The translations under genes and the position numbers were made by a program. DNA of 64,000 bases from Flavisolibacter amylovorans. GTDB taxonomy: Bacteria > Bacteroidota > Bacteroidia > Chitinophagales > Chitinophagaceae. Below are positions 38,234-47,436 of this stretch, piece after piece. Position 1 is the first letter of the stretch, and each line of letters starts with the position of its first letter. The DNA is taken from positions 310,001-374,000 of the forward strand of contig NZ_BAABGY010000016.1 in assembly GCF_039541815.1 (NCBI RefSeq). The letters are read 5' to 3'. Under the pieces are notes generated by a model, which did no database searches, was not told the DNA's origin, and was given only the letters and a program-made list of their open reading frames with translations.

Positions 38234-40225
38234 ATGAAACCCTTCCTCCTCCCCCTCGCACTCCTTGCCACGGCCACCCTGCAGGCACAGGAGCCGATCC
38301 TCTTTTCGTCGGCCGGCCGCTGGGGCTACCTCCACCCCAAAGACAGCTCCGTGCTCATCGCCGCGCGCTTCGACAGCGCGCGCGTCTTCTCGGGACGGTA
38401 TGCGCCGGTGCTGCAGGGGGGCAAATGGGGCTTTATCGATGCCGCCGGCACCCTGCTGGTGCCGCCGCGTTACGACGATGCCGACCATTTCGCCGAAGGC
38501 CGCGCCCCGGTGCTGCGGCATGGCCGCTGGTACTTCGTGGATCCGCAGGGCCGCGAGCTCGGCGCCGGCTACGAAGAAGTGGCGTCCTTCAGCGAGGGCC
38601 GGGCGGCCGTGAAGCGGGATGGCGCCTGGGGCTTCATGGATACTGCCGGCCGGGAGCTGGTACCCCCCGTGTTCCGCACCGTGCGCGACTTCTCCGAAGG
38701 ACGCGCCGCCGTAGAAAAGGGCGGCGCCTGGGGCTACGTCGATGCCTCCGGCAAGCTGCTGGTGCCCATGCAATACAGCAGCGCCGGCGACTTCCGCGAT
38801 GGCTTCGCCCGCGTGGCCCGAGGCAGCCGCACCACCCTCATCGACAGGGGCGGGCGCGAGCGCTTTGCGCCGGTGAGCGAGATGATCCAGAGCTGGAACC
38901 GCGACCTGGCGGCCCTCATGCAACACGACACCGAGCAGGTGTTCCTGCTCAACACCCGCACCGGCAAGCGCATCGGCACCCAGGTCTGGAACGAGGTGAA
39001 CCTCTACGCGCTCCCGGGCCTCGCTGTGGTCACCAACAACAACCTGGTGGGCATCGTGCATCCCGACGGCCGCGTGCTCACGCCCCCGAAGTACGGCGCC
39101 ATCGGCACGCTGCACCGGGGCCTTGCCGAAGTGGAAGCCGAGGGCGGCCTCGGCTACCTCGACTCCACCGGCCGCGAGGTGCTGCCCCCGGAATACGAGA
39201 CCGTAAGCCTCCAGGCCTTCAATGGCAACTATGTTATCCACGCATACCGCCAGGGCAAGGAAGGACTGTTCGACCAGCGTGGACGCACCATCGTGCCCGT
39301 TCGGTACACGGGTGTGCAGCCGGTATACGACCGCCCCTTTGTGGAGGTGTCCAGCAGCGACAGCGCGGGGCTATATGACGCGCGGGGAAAAGTGATCGTA
39401 CCGCTGGGCCTCCACAGCATCAGCCTGCCCCGGAAGACGCGCCTCATCGAGGCGGAGCGTGAAGGGCTGACCGGCCTCTACGATACGAAGGGGCGCCTCG
39501 TACAGCCGTATAAATACAACTACGTGGGCCACCATCCCGAGGCGGGCCTTATCGTGCTCGGACTCGAAGAGCAATTCTACCTCGCCGACAGCAACGGCCG
39601 GCTCCTGCTTCCCGATGCCTTCGACTACCTGCGTCCCGGCTCCGACGGCCGCGTGCTGGCGAAGCGCGGCGAAACCATCGGCTACCTCGACCGCTCCGGC
39701 AGATTGGTCATACCGTACCGCTATACCGATGCGACTCCGTTCAGCGAGGGCCTCGCGGCGGTGAAGGAGGGCGAGAAATGGGGCTATATCGACCGCTCCG
39801 GGGCCTGGGCGCTGCGCCCGGCCTGGCGGGTGGCCGGCGCTTTCTCGGGTGGCCTCGCGCCGGTAAAGGAAGGGGCGCTCACGGGCTTCATCAACCGCAA
39901 GGGCGTGCTGGTGGCGCCCTATGCCTATACCGAGACAGGCACCTTTTCGGAGGGGCTCATCGCCGTAAAAAACGACAGCGGCTGGGGCTATCTTGACGCA
40001 ACGGGCACCGAAGTGACCGCACCGCAATTTGCCGAAGCCGGCGCCTTCGCGGAAGGCCTCGCCGCGGTGCGCGTTGGCGACAAATGGGGGTATCTCGACC
40101 GGAACGGCACCCTCGTCATCGCGGCGCAATACGAGTCTGCCGACGGATTTGAAAAAGGCGCCGCCACGGTGAAGCGGAACGGGAAATACTTTACGATCAA
40201 TAAGCAGGGACAGCTGGTGGAGTGA
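38234..40225 (+). CDS. secreted WG-repeat protein
   Basis: 663 residues from the ATG at 38234, where a signal peptide begins (LLPLALLATATLQAQ). Nearly all of the mature protein is about sixteen WG repeats of 35-45 residues, with the pattern G.WG[YF].D..G.L..P..Y..A..FSEG.A.V, for example GKWGFIDAAGTLLVPPRY and DKWGYLDRNGTLVIAAQY. Some copies lack the Trp (GKEGLFDQRG). WG-repeat proteins form repeated beta units and are thought to mediate binding; no enzyme domain is present. Monocistronic. Confidence 0.93.
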   Translation: MKPFLLPLALLATATLQAQEPILFSSAGRWGYLHPKDSSVLIAARFDSARVFSGRYAPVLQGGKWGFIDAAGTLLVPPRYDDADHFAEGRAPVLRHGRWYFVDPQGRELGAGYEEVASFSEGRAAVKRDGAWGFMDTAGRELVPPVFRTVRDFSEGRAAVEKGGAWGYVDASGKLLVPMQYSSAGDFRDGFARVARGSRTTLIDRGGRERFAPVSEMIQSWNRDLAALMQHDTEQVFLLNTRTGKRIGTQVWNEVNLYALPGLAVVTNNNLVGIVHPDGRVLTPPKYGAIGTLHRGLAEVEAEGGLGYLDSTGREVLPPEYETVSLQAFNGNYVIHAYRQGKEGLFDQRGRTIVPVRYTGVQPVYDRPFVEVSSSDSAGLYDARGKVIVPLGLHSISLPRKTRLIEAEREGLTGLYDTKGRLVQPYKYNYVGHHPEAGLIVLGLEEQFYLADSNGRLLLPDAFDYLRPGSDGRVLAKRGETIGYLDRSGRLVIPYRYTDATPFSEGLAAVKEGEKWGYIDRSGAWALRPAWRVAGAFSGGLAPVKEGALTGFINRKGVLVAPYAYTETGTFSEGLIAVKNDSGWGYLDATGTEVTAPQFAEAGAFAEGLAAVRVGDKWGYLDRNGTLVIAAQYESADGFEKGAATVKRNGKYFTINKQGQLVE

Positions 40226-40434
40226 GGGGTGGCTGCCGCGCCGGCGGAAGCCTGCGCCGCCGGGCCCTCTGCATGCACCACTTACCCCAGCGTGTTGGTT
40301 GAGAATCATCGACCTCCGGCCATCGGCTGGAGCAGCTGCAACGGCTCCATTGAACCCGGAAGTTCCCGCTTCGAATAACTACTACATCCGTCGTTTCTTT
40401 GCACCTGCCTTTTTATGCCCCGGCGGGCGAAGCC

Positions 40435-40464
40435 CAAAACCTTCCAAAACCTCCAAAACCTTTT
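40435..40464. repeat. short tandem array (CAAAACCTT words) upstream of the DUF2461 gene
   Basis: Three CCAAAACCT words start at 40435, 40445 and 40454, i.e. spacing 10 then 9 bp. Same word family as the arrays at 29451 and inside the gene at 21990. It ends 6 nt before the ATG at 40470. Confidence 0.6.
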
Positions 40465-40469
40465 CTCTG

Positions 40470-41138
40470 ATGCTCGAGCCCCAGACCCTCCGATACCTCT
40501 CCGCCCTCAAGGCCAACAACAACAAGCCCTGGTTCGACGCGCACCGCACGGCCTACGAGGCGGCCCGCATCGACTTCGGCAACTTCATCCAGCTGCTCAT
40601 CGACGCACTCGGCAAGCACGACCTTTCCGTGGCCGGCTTAACATCGCGCGACTGCCTCTTCCGCATCAACCGCGATATCCGCTTCTCCAACGACAAAACG
40701 CCCTACAAGTCCAACTTCGGCGCCTCCATCAAGCGCGGCGGCCGCAAGAGCCCCTTCGCGGGCTACTACTTCCACCTCGAGCCGGGGGGCCACTCCTTCG
40801 TGGGCGGCGGCCTCTGGCTCCCCGACGCGCCGAAGCTCAAAACGATGCGGCAGGAGATCGACTACAACTGGGCCGAGTTCCGCGGCATCCTTACCGACAA
40901 GACCTTCAAAAAGACCTTCACCGACCTGTACCGGGGCGACGACCAGCGGCTCTCCACGATGCCGAAGGGCTATGAGAAAGACAACCCCGCAGCCGAATAC
41001 CTCAAGCTCAAAAGCTTCATCGCTGAAACCCGCATTGCCGACGAGGCCCTCACGAAGGCCAGCCTCCATAAGAAAACGCTGGAGGCTTTCGTGGCGCTGA
41101 AGCCCTTACTCGACTTCATTAACCGGGGCATAGAGTAA
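40470..41138 (+). CDS. DUF2461 family protein
   Basis: 222 residues from the ATG at 40470; upstream in-frame sequence is repeat DNA, so longer starts are rejected. It matches DUF2461 (TIGR02453) from end to end: L.YLSALKANNNKPWFDAHR, CLFRINRDIRFSNDKTPYKSNF, GYYFHLEPGGHSFVGGGLWLPDAPKLKTMRQEIDYN and YRGDDQRLSTMPKGYEKDNPAAEYLKLKSF. A conserved cytoplasmic protein of unknown biochemical role. No operon partners. Confidence 0.92.
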   Translation: MLEPQTLRYLSALKANNNKPWFDAHRTAYEAARIDFGNFIQLLIDALGKHDLSVAGLTSRDCLFRINRDIRFSNDKTPYKSNFGASIKRGGRKSPFAGYYFHLEPGGHSFVGGGLWLPDAPKLKTMRQEIDYNWAEFRGILTDKTFKKTFTDLYRGDDQRLSTMPKGYEKDNPAAEYLKLKSFIAETRIADEALTKASLHKKTLEAFVALKPLLDFINRGIE

Positions 41139-41377
41139 GCCAAAACAAACCCTGCCTGCGGCAGGGTGTCCACGCGGCGGCGCGGCGGGGAACGGCGCAA
41201 CGTTCCACTTTTTCCTTGATCTTGAATCTGCATGGCAATGCACGGAATGCGGCAGTGTGATCCTTCGATACCTTAAATATGGTTTTTTACCCGTTTGAAA
41301 AACAGGAAAAAACCAGAATTCAATGGTGCTTTTCACCTTGCTTGAACGTACTGCAAGTGAACCTTAGCGAAAAAATC

Positions 41378-41764
41378 ATGGTGCTGCTTACTGAAAATCA
41401 GATCGCAGATTCCATTCTCGATTGCGCTTTTAAAATCCACCGCAGGCTGGGGCCCGGGTTGCTGGAGAGCGTTTATGAAGAGATCCTGTGCTATGAGCTT
41501 CGCAAACTCGGGTTCTTCGTAGAGCGCCAGAAAAATATTACGCTGATTTACGACGAGCTGGTTATTCCTAGGTCATTCCGAGCCGATCTGATCGTGGAAC
41601 GTCTTGTTCTAGTCGAGCTGAAATCCGCGATTGACTTGCATAAGGAATATTACAAGGTGCTGTCTACCTACCTGACCGTGACCCATATCAGGTTGGGTTT
41701 GCTTATCAACTTCGGCGCGCCCCTACTCAAAGATGGGATCCGTCGGATCGCCAATGGATTATAA
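41378..41764 (+). CDS. GxxExxY-family protein (PDDEXK-like)
   Basis: 128 residues from the ATG at 41378. It carries the family signature GPGLLESVYEEILCYEL (G..E..Y) and a PDDEXK-nuclease-like core: FRADLIVERLVLVELKSA with D, E and K in the usual order. C-terminal HIRLGLLINFGAPLLKDGIRRI is also typical. These small proteins are common in Bacteroidota and are predicted nucleases of unknown function. AT content is higher than in its neighbours, which fits a horizontally mobile gene. Confidence 0.9.
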   Translation: MVLLTENQIADSILDCAFKIHRRLGPGLLESVYEEILCYELRKLGFFVERQKNITLIYDELVIPRSFRADLIVERLVLVELKSAIDLHKEYYKVLSTYLTVTHIRLGLLINFGAPLLKDGIRRIANGL

Positions 41765-41876
41765 GCGCTGCGCCGCCCCCCGCCGCGTCGCTGCGTGCGC
41801 TCTCCGCTTGCGGAGGCATCAGCTGCGAACTCTTTCGCGTGCTTTTTGTTAGGGTTATCACTACAATTTCTTTCTT

Positions 41877-42713
41877 ATGTCCAAAGTCTGGTTCATCACC
41901 GGCGCCTCGAGTGGGCTCGGCGCCGCCCTCGCCGCCGCCGTGCTTCAACGGGGCGATTCGGTTGCCGCCACCTTCCGCAAGGCCGAGCAGGCCTCCGCCT
42001 TTTCCCAGCAGGATCCCGTGCGTGCCCAGGGCATCGTGCTCGACCTCACCGACGGCGCCCGCATACCGGCGGCGGTGCAGGAAGCGCTCGCGCACTTCGG
42101 CCGCATCGACGTGCTCGTCAACAACGCCGGCTACGGTACCATCGGCGCCATCGAGGAGTTTACGATGGACGAGATCCGGGCGCAGTTCGAGACCAACTTC
42201 TTCGGGATGGCGGCGCTCACGCAGGCGGTGCTGCCCCCGATGCGCGCGCAGGGCAGCGGGCACATCCTCCAGCTCTCCTCGGCTGCAGGCATCAAGGCCA
42301 CGGGTGGCTTCGGCGTATACAACGCGTCCAAGTTCGCGCTCGAGGGTTTCAGCGAAGCGCTGGCGCAGGAAGTAGCCCCTTTCGGCATCCGCGTCGTAAT
42401 CGTGGAGCCCGGCCCCTTCCGCACCGAGTTTGCCGGCTCCTCCGTGCAGCTCGCCGCCCGCCGCATGGACGAATACAAGACCACCCCCGTAGCCCAGATG
42501 TATCACTATATCAGCCGCATCCACGGCCGCCAGGAAGGCGACCCGCAAAAGGCTGCCCGCGTGCTCGTCGACTACGTGCACAACGGCAACGAAACACTGC
42601 GGCTGCCGCTGGGTAAGCATCCCATCGATGTCATCAAGGCAAAGCTCAAATCAGTGGAACAGGACCTCGAAACGAACCGGGCGATTGCGTTGAGTACGCT
42701 GGTTGATGTTTGA
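41877..42713 (+). CDS. short-chain dehydrogenase/reductase
   Basis: 278 residues. Classical SDR motifs are present: TGASSGLG (NAD(P)-binding glycine motif, about 8-15), DLTD, NNAGYG, the catalytic Ser in LSSAAG and YNASK (YxxxK) with the active-site Tyr and Lys, then the VEPGPFRTEF loop. It catalyses NAD(P)-dependent oxidation or reduction of a carbonyl or alcohol; the substrate cannot be told. There is no operon partner. Confidence 0.95.
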   Translation: MSKVWFITGASSGLGAALAAAVLQRGDSVAATFRKAEQASAFSQQDPVRAQGIVLDLTDGARIPAAVQEALAHFGRIDVLVNNAGYGTIGAIEEFTMDEIRAQFETNFFGMAALTQAVLPPMRAQGSGHILQLSSAAGIKATGGFGVYNASKFALEGFSEALAQEVAPFGIRVVIVEPGPFRTEFAGSSVQLAARRMDEYKTTPVAQMYHYISRIHGRQEGDPQKAARVLVDYVHNGNETLRLPLGKHPIDVIKAKLKSVEQDLETNRAIALSTLVDV

Positions 42714-42725
42714 GGAGAGGTGTTG

Positions 42726-43317
42726 AAGGTTCTTAAGGTTTTTAGGGTTCTTAAGGTTGGTGGGGAAAACAGCAGATTCGGGAAAAAAGACCGCTTCCTG
42801 GAGAAAAATCCCGCTTCCTGGTTGCCGTTGGAGCGAAAGGGCCATGCTAGCTTTAGGTATGCCCACATTCAAACGCTTTGAGGATATTATCGCTTGGTAA
42901 CTTGCGCGAGATCTTTGCCGGGAAATTTACGTGATCAGCAATAGCACTGGTTTAGGAAGGGACTTCAAGCTCCGCGATCAAATCAACGCCTCTTCGGGCT
43001 CGCTCATGGACAATATTGCTGAAGGCTTTGGGCTCGGTGGCAACAAAGAATTCATCCAATTCCTCGAGATCGCGCACGCTTCCGGAGCTGAAACGCAATC
43101 GCAGCTGTACCGTGTACGGGATCGACAGTATATCCTTCAGCCTGATTTTGAGCGATTATACAAATTAGCCGGGCGCTCCAGGAAAGCGATCATGGAGCTG
43201 ATTAACTATCTGGGCGGAAGCGATCTTCGGGGCCCTCGATTCAAATGAGCAGGCCCCGATGAAAAAAGTTCGGGAAAACCCGAACCCTAAAAACCTTAAA
43301 AACCATCAGAACCCTAA
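42726..43317. repeat. inverted 9-bp arrays flanking the broken four-helix gene
   Basis: The left array (42726-42761) is four 9-bp units: AAGGTTCTT, AAGGTTTTT, AGGGTTCTT, AAGGTTGGT. The right array (43282-43317) is four 9-bp units in the opposite sense: GAACCCTAA, AAACCTTAA, AAACCATCA, GAACCCTAA. The 520 bp between them hold the pseudogene at 42859-43248. The right array also supplies the stop codon of asd. Confidence 0.85.
42859..43248 (+). pseudogene. four-helix-bundle protein (23S IVP-like), interrupted by a stop codon
   Basis: Reading from the ATG at 42859 gives MPTFKRFEDIIAW, then a TAA at 42898, then LARDLCREIY... in the same frame to 43248. Removing the stop restores a normal member of the four-helix-bundle family related to 23S rRNA intervening-sequence proteins (FEDIIAW-Q-LARDL, LRDQINASSGSLMDNIAEGFG, FIQFLEIAHASGAETQSQLYR). 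A single base change (CAA to TAA) explains it. A GTG at 42931 could restart translation, but the first helix would be lost. It is flanked by inverted 9-bp arrays. Confidence 0.85.
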
Positions 43318-44315
43318 GAACCGGGCTCGATAAGCTTTTCCCGAAGTAAGTACTCCGCAATCTGCACCGCATTGGTAGCCGCACCCTTCCGGAGGTTATC
43401 CGAAACGATCCACATGTTGACGGTCTTCTCCTGCGTTTCGTCGCGGCGGATGCGGCCCACGAATACTTCGTCCTTTTCATGTGCCCACAGGGGCATCGGG
43501 TAGAGCTGCTGCGCGGGATCGTCCTGCACGATGACACCGGGAGCCTGCGCCAGCACGTCGCGGAGCTCGCCCAGGTCGTATTCGTTGGCGAACTCCACGT
43601 TCACGCTCTCGCTGTGGCCGCCCACCGTAGGAATACGGACCGTGGTGGCCGTAACGCGGATGTTGTCGTCGCCCATGATCTTCTTCGTCTCGTTCACCAT
43701 CTTCATCTCCTCCTTCGTGTAGCCGTTGTCCAGGAAGACGTCGATCTGCGGGAGGGCATTGAGGTCGATTTGATACTTGTACGCCATCGGGCCTTCCTTA
43801 CCCTGCCGCTCGTTCATCAATTGATCCACGGCCGCCTTGCCGGTGCCGGTGACGCTCTGGTAGGTGCTCACCACCACGCGGTTGATCTTGTATTTGTCGT
43901 GCAGCGGCTTCAGGGCCACCACCATCTGGATCGTGGAGCAATTCGGGTTGGCGATGATCTTGTCGGTGTTCTTCAACACATGCGCATTCACCTCGGGCAC
44001 CACCAGCGGGCGTGCGGGGTCCATGCGCCAGGCAGAGGAGTTGTCGATGACGGTGATACCCGCCTCCGCAAAGCGCGGCGCCCACTCCTTGGACGTATCG
44101 CCGCCGGCCGAGAAGAGCGCAATCTGCGGGCGTGCCGCGATGGCGTCTTCCATGCTCACGATGCTGTAGGACTTCCCTTTGAAGGTAACCTGTTTCCCCA
44201 CCGAGCGGGCCGAGGCCACGGGCACGAGTTCAGTTACCGGGAAATTGCGCTCTTCGAGCACCTGCAGCATCTTGGTGCCCACCAGCCCGGTGGCACCCAC
44301 AACGGCGATCTTCAT
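43314..44315 (-). CDS. asd: aspartate-semialdehyde dehydrogenase
   Basis: 333 residues, full length. VGATGLVGTKMLQVLEER is the NADP-binding motif, NPNCSTIQMV holds the catalytic Cys, and PTVGGHSESVNVEF contains the active-site His region. It converts aspartyl phosphate to aspartate semialdehyde for lysine, threonine and methionine synthesis. Its stop codon (TAG) lies inside the 9-bp array at 43282-43317. A TAACTTCG -7-like box lies 19 nt before the ATG. Confidence 0.97.
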   Translation of the reverse strand: MKIAVVGATGLVGTKMLQVLEERNFPVTELVPVASARSVGKQVTFKGKSYSIVSMEDAIAARPQIALFSAGGDTSKEWAPRFAEAGITVIDNSSAWRMDPARPLVVPEVNAHVLKNTDKIIANPNCSTIQMVVALKPLHDKYKINRVVVSTYQSVTGTGKAAVDQLMNERQGKEGPMAYKYQIDLNALPQIDVFLDNGYTKEEMKMVNETKKIMGDDNIRVTATTVRIPTVGGHSESVNVEFANEYDLGELRDVLAQAPGVIVQDDPAQQLYPMPLWAHEKDEVFVGRIRRDETQEKTVNMWIVSDNLRKGAATNAVQIAEYLLREKLIEPGS

Positions 44316-44344
44316 AATCTGAGTTTAAGGAAAGCGAAGTTACG

Positions 44345-44458
44345 GGATCGCTGATCCTTGATCTCAGATCTCGGATGTGTGATCTCAGATTTCAGATCGG
44401 TGATCCCCCCATGCGTCAGCCATAGATCCCAGATCCGAGATCACACATCTGAGATCCC
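44345..44458. repeat. inverted heptamer arrays upstream of asd and the lamin-tail gene
   Basis: The left array (44345-44407) is nine 7-bp units (e.g. TGATCTC, AGATCTC, GGATGTG). The right array (44424-44458) is five units (e.g. AGATCCC, AGATCCG) with an inverted match to the left. The 16-bp spacer contains TGCGTCAGCCA (44412-44422), one base before the right array, as at 14685 and 19429. Confidence 0.85.
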
Positions 44459-44555
44459 CTCTGGTGTTTTTCCCACCGTCCGGCCGGAAAATCCCAGCCG
44501 GCGCGGGTCTTCTTCCTTTGTCCGGGGGCCTGGGCCGCGACAATTTTACAACACC

Positions 44556-47141
44556 ATGCGGATCCTTTTCTCTTTATTGCTCCTGGCGCAACTGCCCGCG
44601 GCGGCACAGCAGGCCGATGACTTTAACGACGGCGACCTGACTTCCGGCACTGCCTGGACCGCTACGCCGGCGGCCTGGACCGTCAACAGCAACGGGCAAT
44701 TGCAGAGTGCCGCTACCACCCCCAATAGTTCCTTCGCGATCGCCGCGCCGAATGCGCTTGCATCAGGCGCTCAGTGGGACCTGTGGCTGCGCCTCGCCTT
44801 CAACCCGTCTTCGCAGAACTATGTCGATGTCTGGCTGCTGTCGGCTACGGCGCAACCCGACGACCCGGCAAACCGTGGTTACTTCGTCCGCATCGGTGGC
44901 GCCGCCGACGAGCTGGCGCTGTACCGCAAGGACGCGGGCGCGCCCGTCAAGATCATTGACGGCGTCGATGGCCAGCTCGACCGCCCCGACAACGAGCTGC
45001 ACCTGCGGGTGCTGCGTACCGCCGCCGGCGGGTTTCGCCTGCAGCGCAGTAACGGCGGGGCCTTCGTTACGGAAGGGACGGCTACCGACAGCACGTATAC
45101 GGGTAGCGCCTGGTTCGCCATCGCGGTGCGCCAGAGCACGGCCTCTTTCTTTGGGAAACACTATTTCGACGACCTGCGCATCGCCCCCTACGTGCCCGAT
45201 CTCGACCCGCCGGAGCTCGCCCGGGTAGTGGCGATCGCCGATACGCTGGTAGACGTCTACTTCTCCGAGCCCGTGGACCCCGCCGGCGCGCGCAATCCCG
45301 CAAACTACTCCGTGAACGAAGGCGTCGGAGCACCGCTCTCGGCTACGGGCGATGCTTCCGACGGAGCGCTCCTGCACCTCCGCTTCGCCGGCGCCCTGCC
45401 GCAGGGACGTACGCTGCTGCTCACCGCCCGCCGCATCCGCGACGAAGCCGGCAATGAGCTCGTGCAGGACACCGACAGCTTCGTATGGTATGTGCCCCGG
45501 CGCAACGACGTGGTGATCAGTGAAGTGATGGCCGATCCATCGCCGCCGCAAGCGCTGCCGGCGGTAGAGTACGTGGAGCTGCGGAACCGATCGCCGTTCC
45601 CGGTACCGCTAAGGGGCTGGCAGCTGGCGTCAGGAAGCAACCGGAGCGGCCCCCTTCCCGACCTGGTGCTGGCCCCCGACTCCTTCCTGATTGTGTGCGC
45701 TCCGGCTGCCGCAGCCTCCTTGCTGCGTTTCGGCCGCGTGGCTGCACCCGCATCCTTCCCTGCGCTCGGTAATGATGGGGATACCCTGGGCCTTGTTAAC
45801 GCTGCCGGCGCAGTGGTGCACTCCCTGGTCTATACAAAGAGCGACTACGGCAGTGCGGTCAAGCAGGAAGGCGGATGGAGCCTCGAACTCGTGGACGCCA
45901 CGCAGCCCTGTCGTACCCGCGGCAACTGGAAGGCAAGCCGGAACCCCGAAGGCGGTACGCCCGCACGCAGGAACTCGGTAGAAGAAGCCTTGCCGGGCTC
46001 AGTGTTCCCGCAGCTCCTTCGCAGCTATGTTGCCGACAGCGCTACCCTGGTGTTGTTGTTCAGCGATGGCCTCGACAGCGCAGCGGCGGTGCAGGCGCAG
46101 TATGGGTTGAGCAACGGGGTGCAGGTGCTTACGGTGGGGTGCAGGCCGCCGCTGTTCCGGGAGGTCTGGTGCCGGCTGGCAGTACCCTTGCCGCAGGGAG
46201 CGCAAGGCACCGTGCAGGCAACAGGGCTGGCTACCTGCACCGGTGCGGTGCCGGCAGGTGCGACAACGCGCTTTGGCCGACCCGTGCTTCCGGATACGGG
46301 CTTCCTGGTCTTCAACGAGCTGCTCTTCGCACCGACGCCGGCGGGGGCCGAATTCGTGGAGCTCCTGCACCGGGGCGCCCTGCCGGTGGATGCGGGGCAG
46401 CTCTACCTCGCCACACGGGCGCCCTCCGGCAGCCTCGGCGCACCCATGCGGCTCTCGGATGATCCCTTTACCCTGTACCCCGGCGATCACCTCGTGATCA
46501 GCGAGGATGCGGCGGGGGTGCAGCGGGGTCACTTCGTGGCGCAGGAGGGGCTGCTGTTGGAGCTGAAAGGCATGCCGGCGCTACCCGACGGAGGCGGCAC
46601 GCTCGTCCTGCTCAACAGCGCGGGAACGATCCTCGACGAGGTACGCTATGCGCCCGACTGGCACTTCGCGCTGGTGCAGGATCCGCATGGGGTTTCCCTC
46701 GAGCGCATCCGGCCCGGGGGCCCTACGCAGGATGCGGGCAACTGGCATTCGGCGGCCCGCACGGCGGGCTACGGGACGCCCACCGCGCGCAACTCGCAAT
46801 ACGCTCCGGAAGGAAACGAAGAGGCAGGCGCCGTAACTGTGCGTCCCGCGGTATTCTCGCCCGACCACGACGGGCACGACGATCTTGCCTTTATCGACTA
46901 CCGGCTCGAGCGGGGTGGCTATGTGGCCAACTGTAGCATCTTCGACGCCTCCGGGCGGCCCGTGAGGGCCTTGCTGCGCAATGGCCTGCTCGGGCCACAG
47001 GGCACCTGGAGTTGGGATGGGCTGGATGACGCGGGTAGAAAGCTCCCGGTCGGCGTCTATATCATCTTCACGGAGCTGTTCGCGCTGGATGGAACGAAGC
47101 AACGGTTCAAGAAAACGGTGGTGCTGGCGCGGAGGCTGTAG
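44556..47141 (+). CDS. secreted lamin-tail-domain protein
   Basis: 861 residues from the ATG at 44556 (signal peptide LFSLLLLAQLPAAAQQ). An N-terminal concanavalin-like region (about 20-205, ADDFNDGDL...SAWFAIAVRQ) is followed by an Ig-like domain (LDPPELARVVAIADTLVDVYF), a lamin-tail domain near 300-420 (DVVISEVMADPSPPQALPAVEYVELRN) and a second LTD-like region around 580-700 (FLVFNELLFAPTPAGAEFVELLH). The C-terminus (VFSPDHDGHDDLAFIDYRL...GVYIIFTELF) is a FlgD-like/gliding-type domain. It is probably an exported surface or adhesion protein. Confidence 0.87.
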   Translation: MRILFSLLLLAQLPAAAQQADDFNDGDLTSGTAWTATPAAWTVNSNGQLQSAATTPNSSFAIAAPNALASGAQWDLWLRLAFNPSSQNYVDVWLLSATAQPDDPANRGYFVRIGGAADELALYRKDAGAPVKIIDGVDGQLDRPDNELHLRVLRTAAGGFRLQRSNGGAFVTEGTATDSTYTGSAWFAIAVRQSTASFFGKHYFDDLRIAPYVPDLDPPELARVVAIADTLVDVYFSEPVDPAGARNPANYSVNEGVGAPLSATGDASDGALLHLRFAGALPQGRTLLLTARRIRDEAGNELVQDTDSFVWYVPRRNDVVISEVMADPSPPQALPAVEYVELRNRSPFPVPLRGWQLASGSNRSGPLPDLVLAPDSFLIVCAPAAAASLLRFGRVAAPASFPALGNDGDTLGLVNAAGAVVHSLVYTKSDYGSAVKQEGGWSLELVDATQPCRTRGNWKASRNPEGGTPARRNSVEEALPGSVFPQLLRSYVADSATLVLLFSDGLDSAAAVQAQYGLSNGVQVLTVGCRPPLFREVWCRLAVPLPQGAQGTVQATGLATCTGAVPAGATTRFGRPVLPDTGFLVFNELLFAPTPAGAEFVELLHRGALPVDAGQLYLATRAPSGSLGAPMRLSDDPFTLYPGDHLVISEDAAGVQRGHFVAQEGLLLELKGMPALPDGGGTLVLLNSAGTILDEVRYAPDWHFALVQDPHGVSLERIRPGGPTQDAGNWHSAARTAGYGTPTARNSQYAPEGNEEAGAVTVRPAVFSPDHDGHDDLAFIDYRLERGGYVANCSIFDASGRPVRALLRNGLLGPQGTWSWDGLDDAGRKLPVGVYIIFTELFALDGTKQRFKKTVVLARRL

Positions 47142-47436
47142 GTCTATTGGTCTATTTGTAAGGGGGCGTTCACAGTGCAGGAGTTTTCGCTGGGCTGGAA
47201 TTCATTGCGGGCGCAGTGTGCCTAGGGTTCGGGAAAATCTACTGCATGATGCGGAAGGCGACTGAGGGGCCCAGGCCACATGGCCAGAAACCATGGAGGC
47301 TGGTTCATGATCGAATAGCCAGGGCTGCCCCCTTCGCGGAATCTATCCCGCCACCAGCGGGACCACGGGGGACAACGTGGGTTAGTGAAGGGGCAACCGG
47401 CAATGTCGTACCTTATCCGGTTAATCTTTCACCCGC
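47142..47436. other. intergenic stretch, no feature recognised
   Basis: 295 bases between convergent genes. GGTCTATTGGTCTATTTG near 47142 is a short direct repeat. No hairpin with a U tract was evident and no gene is supported. Confidence 0.4.

Noticed and set aside
42931..43248. Intact 105-residue four-helix protein starting at GTG 42931
   Set aside because: Lacks the first helix of the family, which is encoded upstream in the same frame before the TAA; the pseudogene reading explains the data better.
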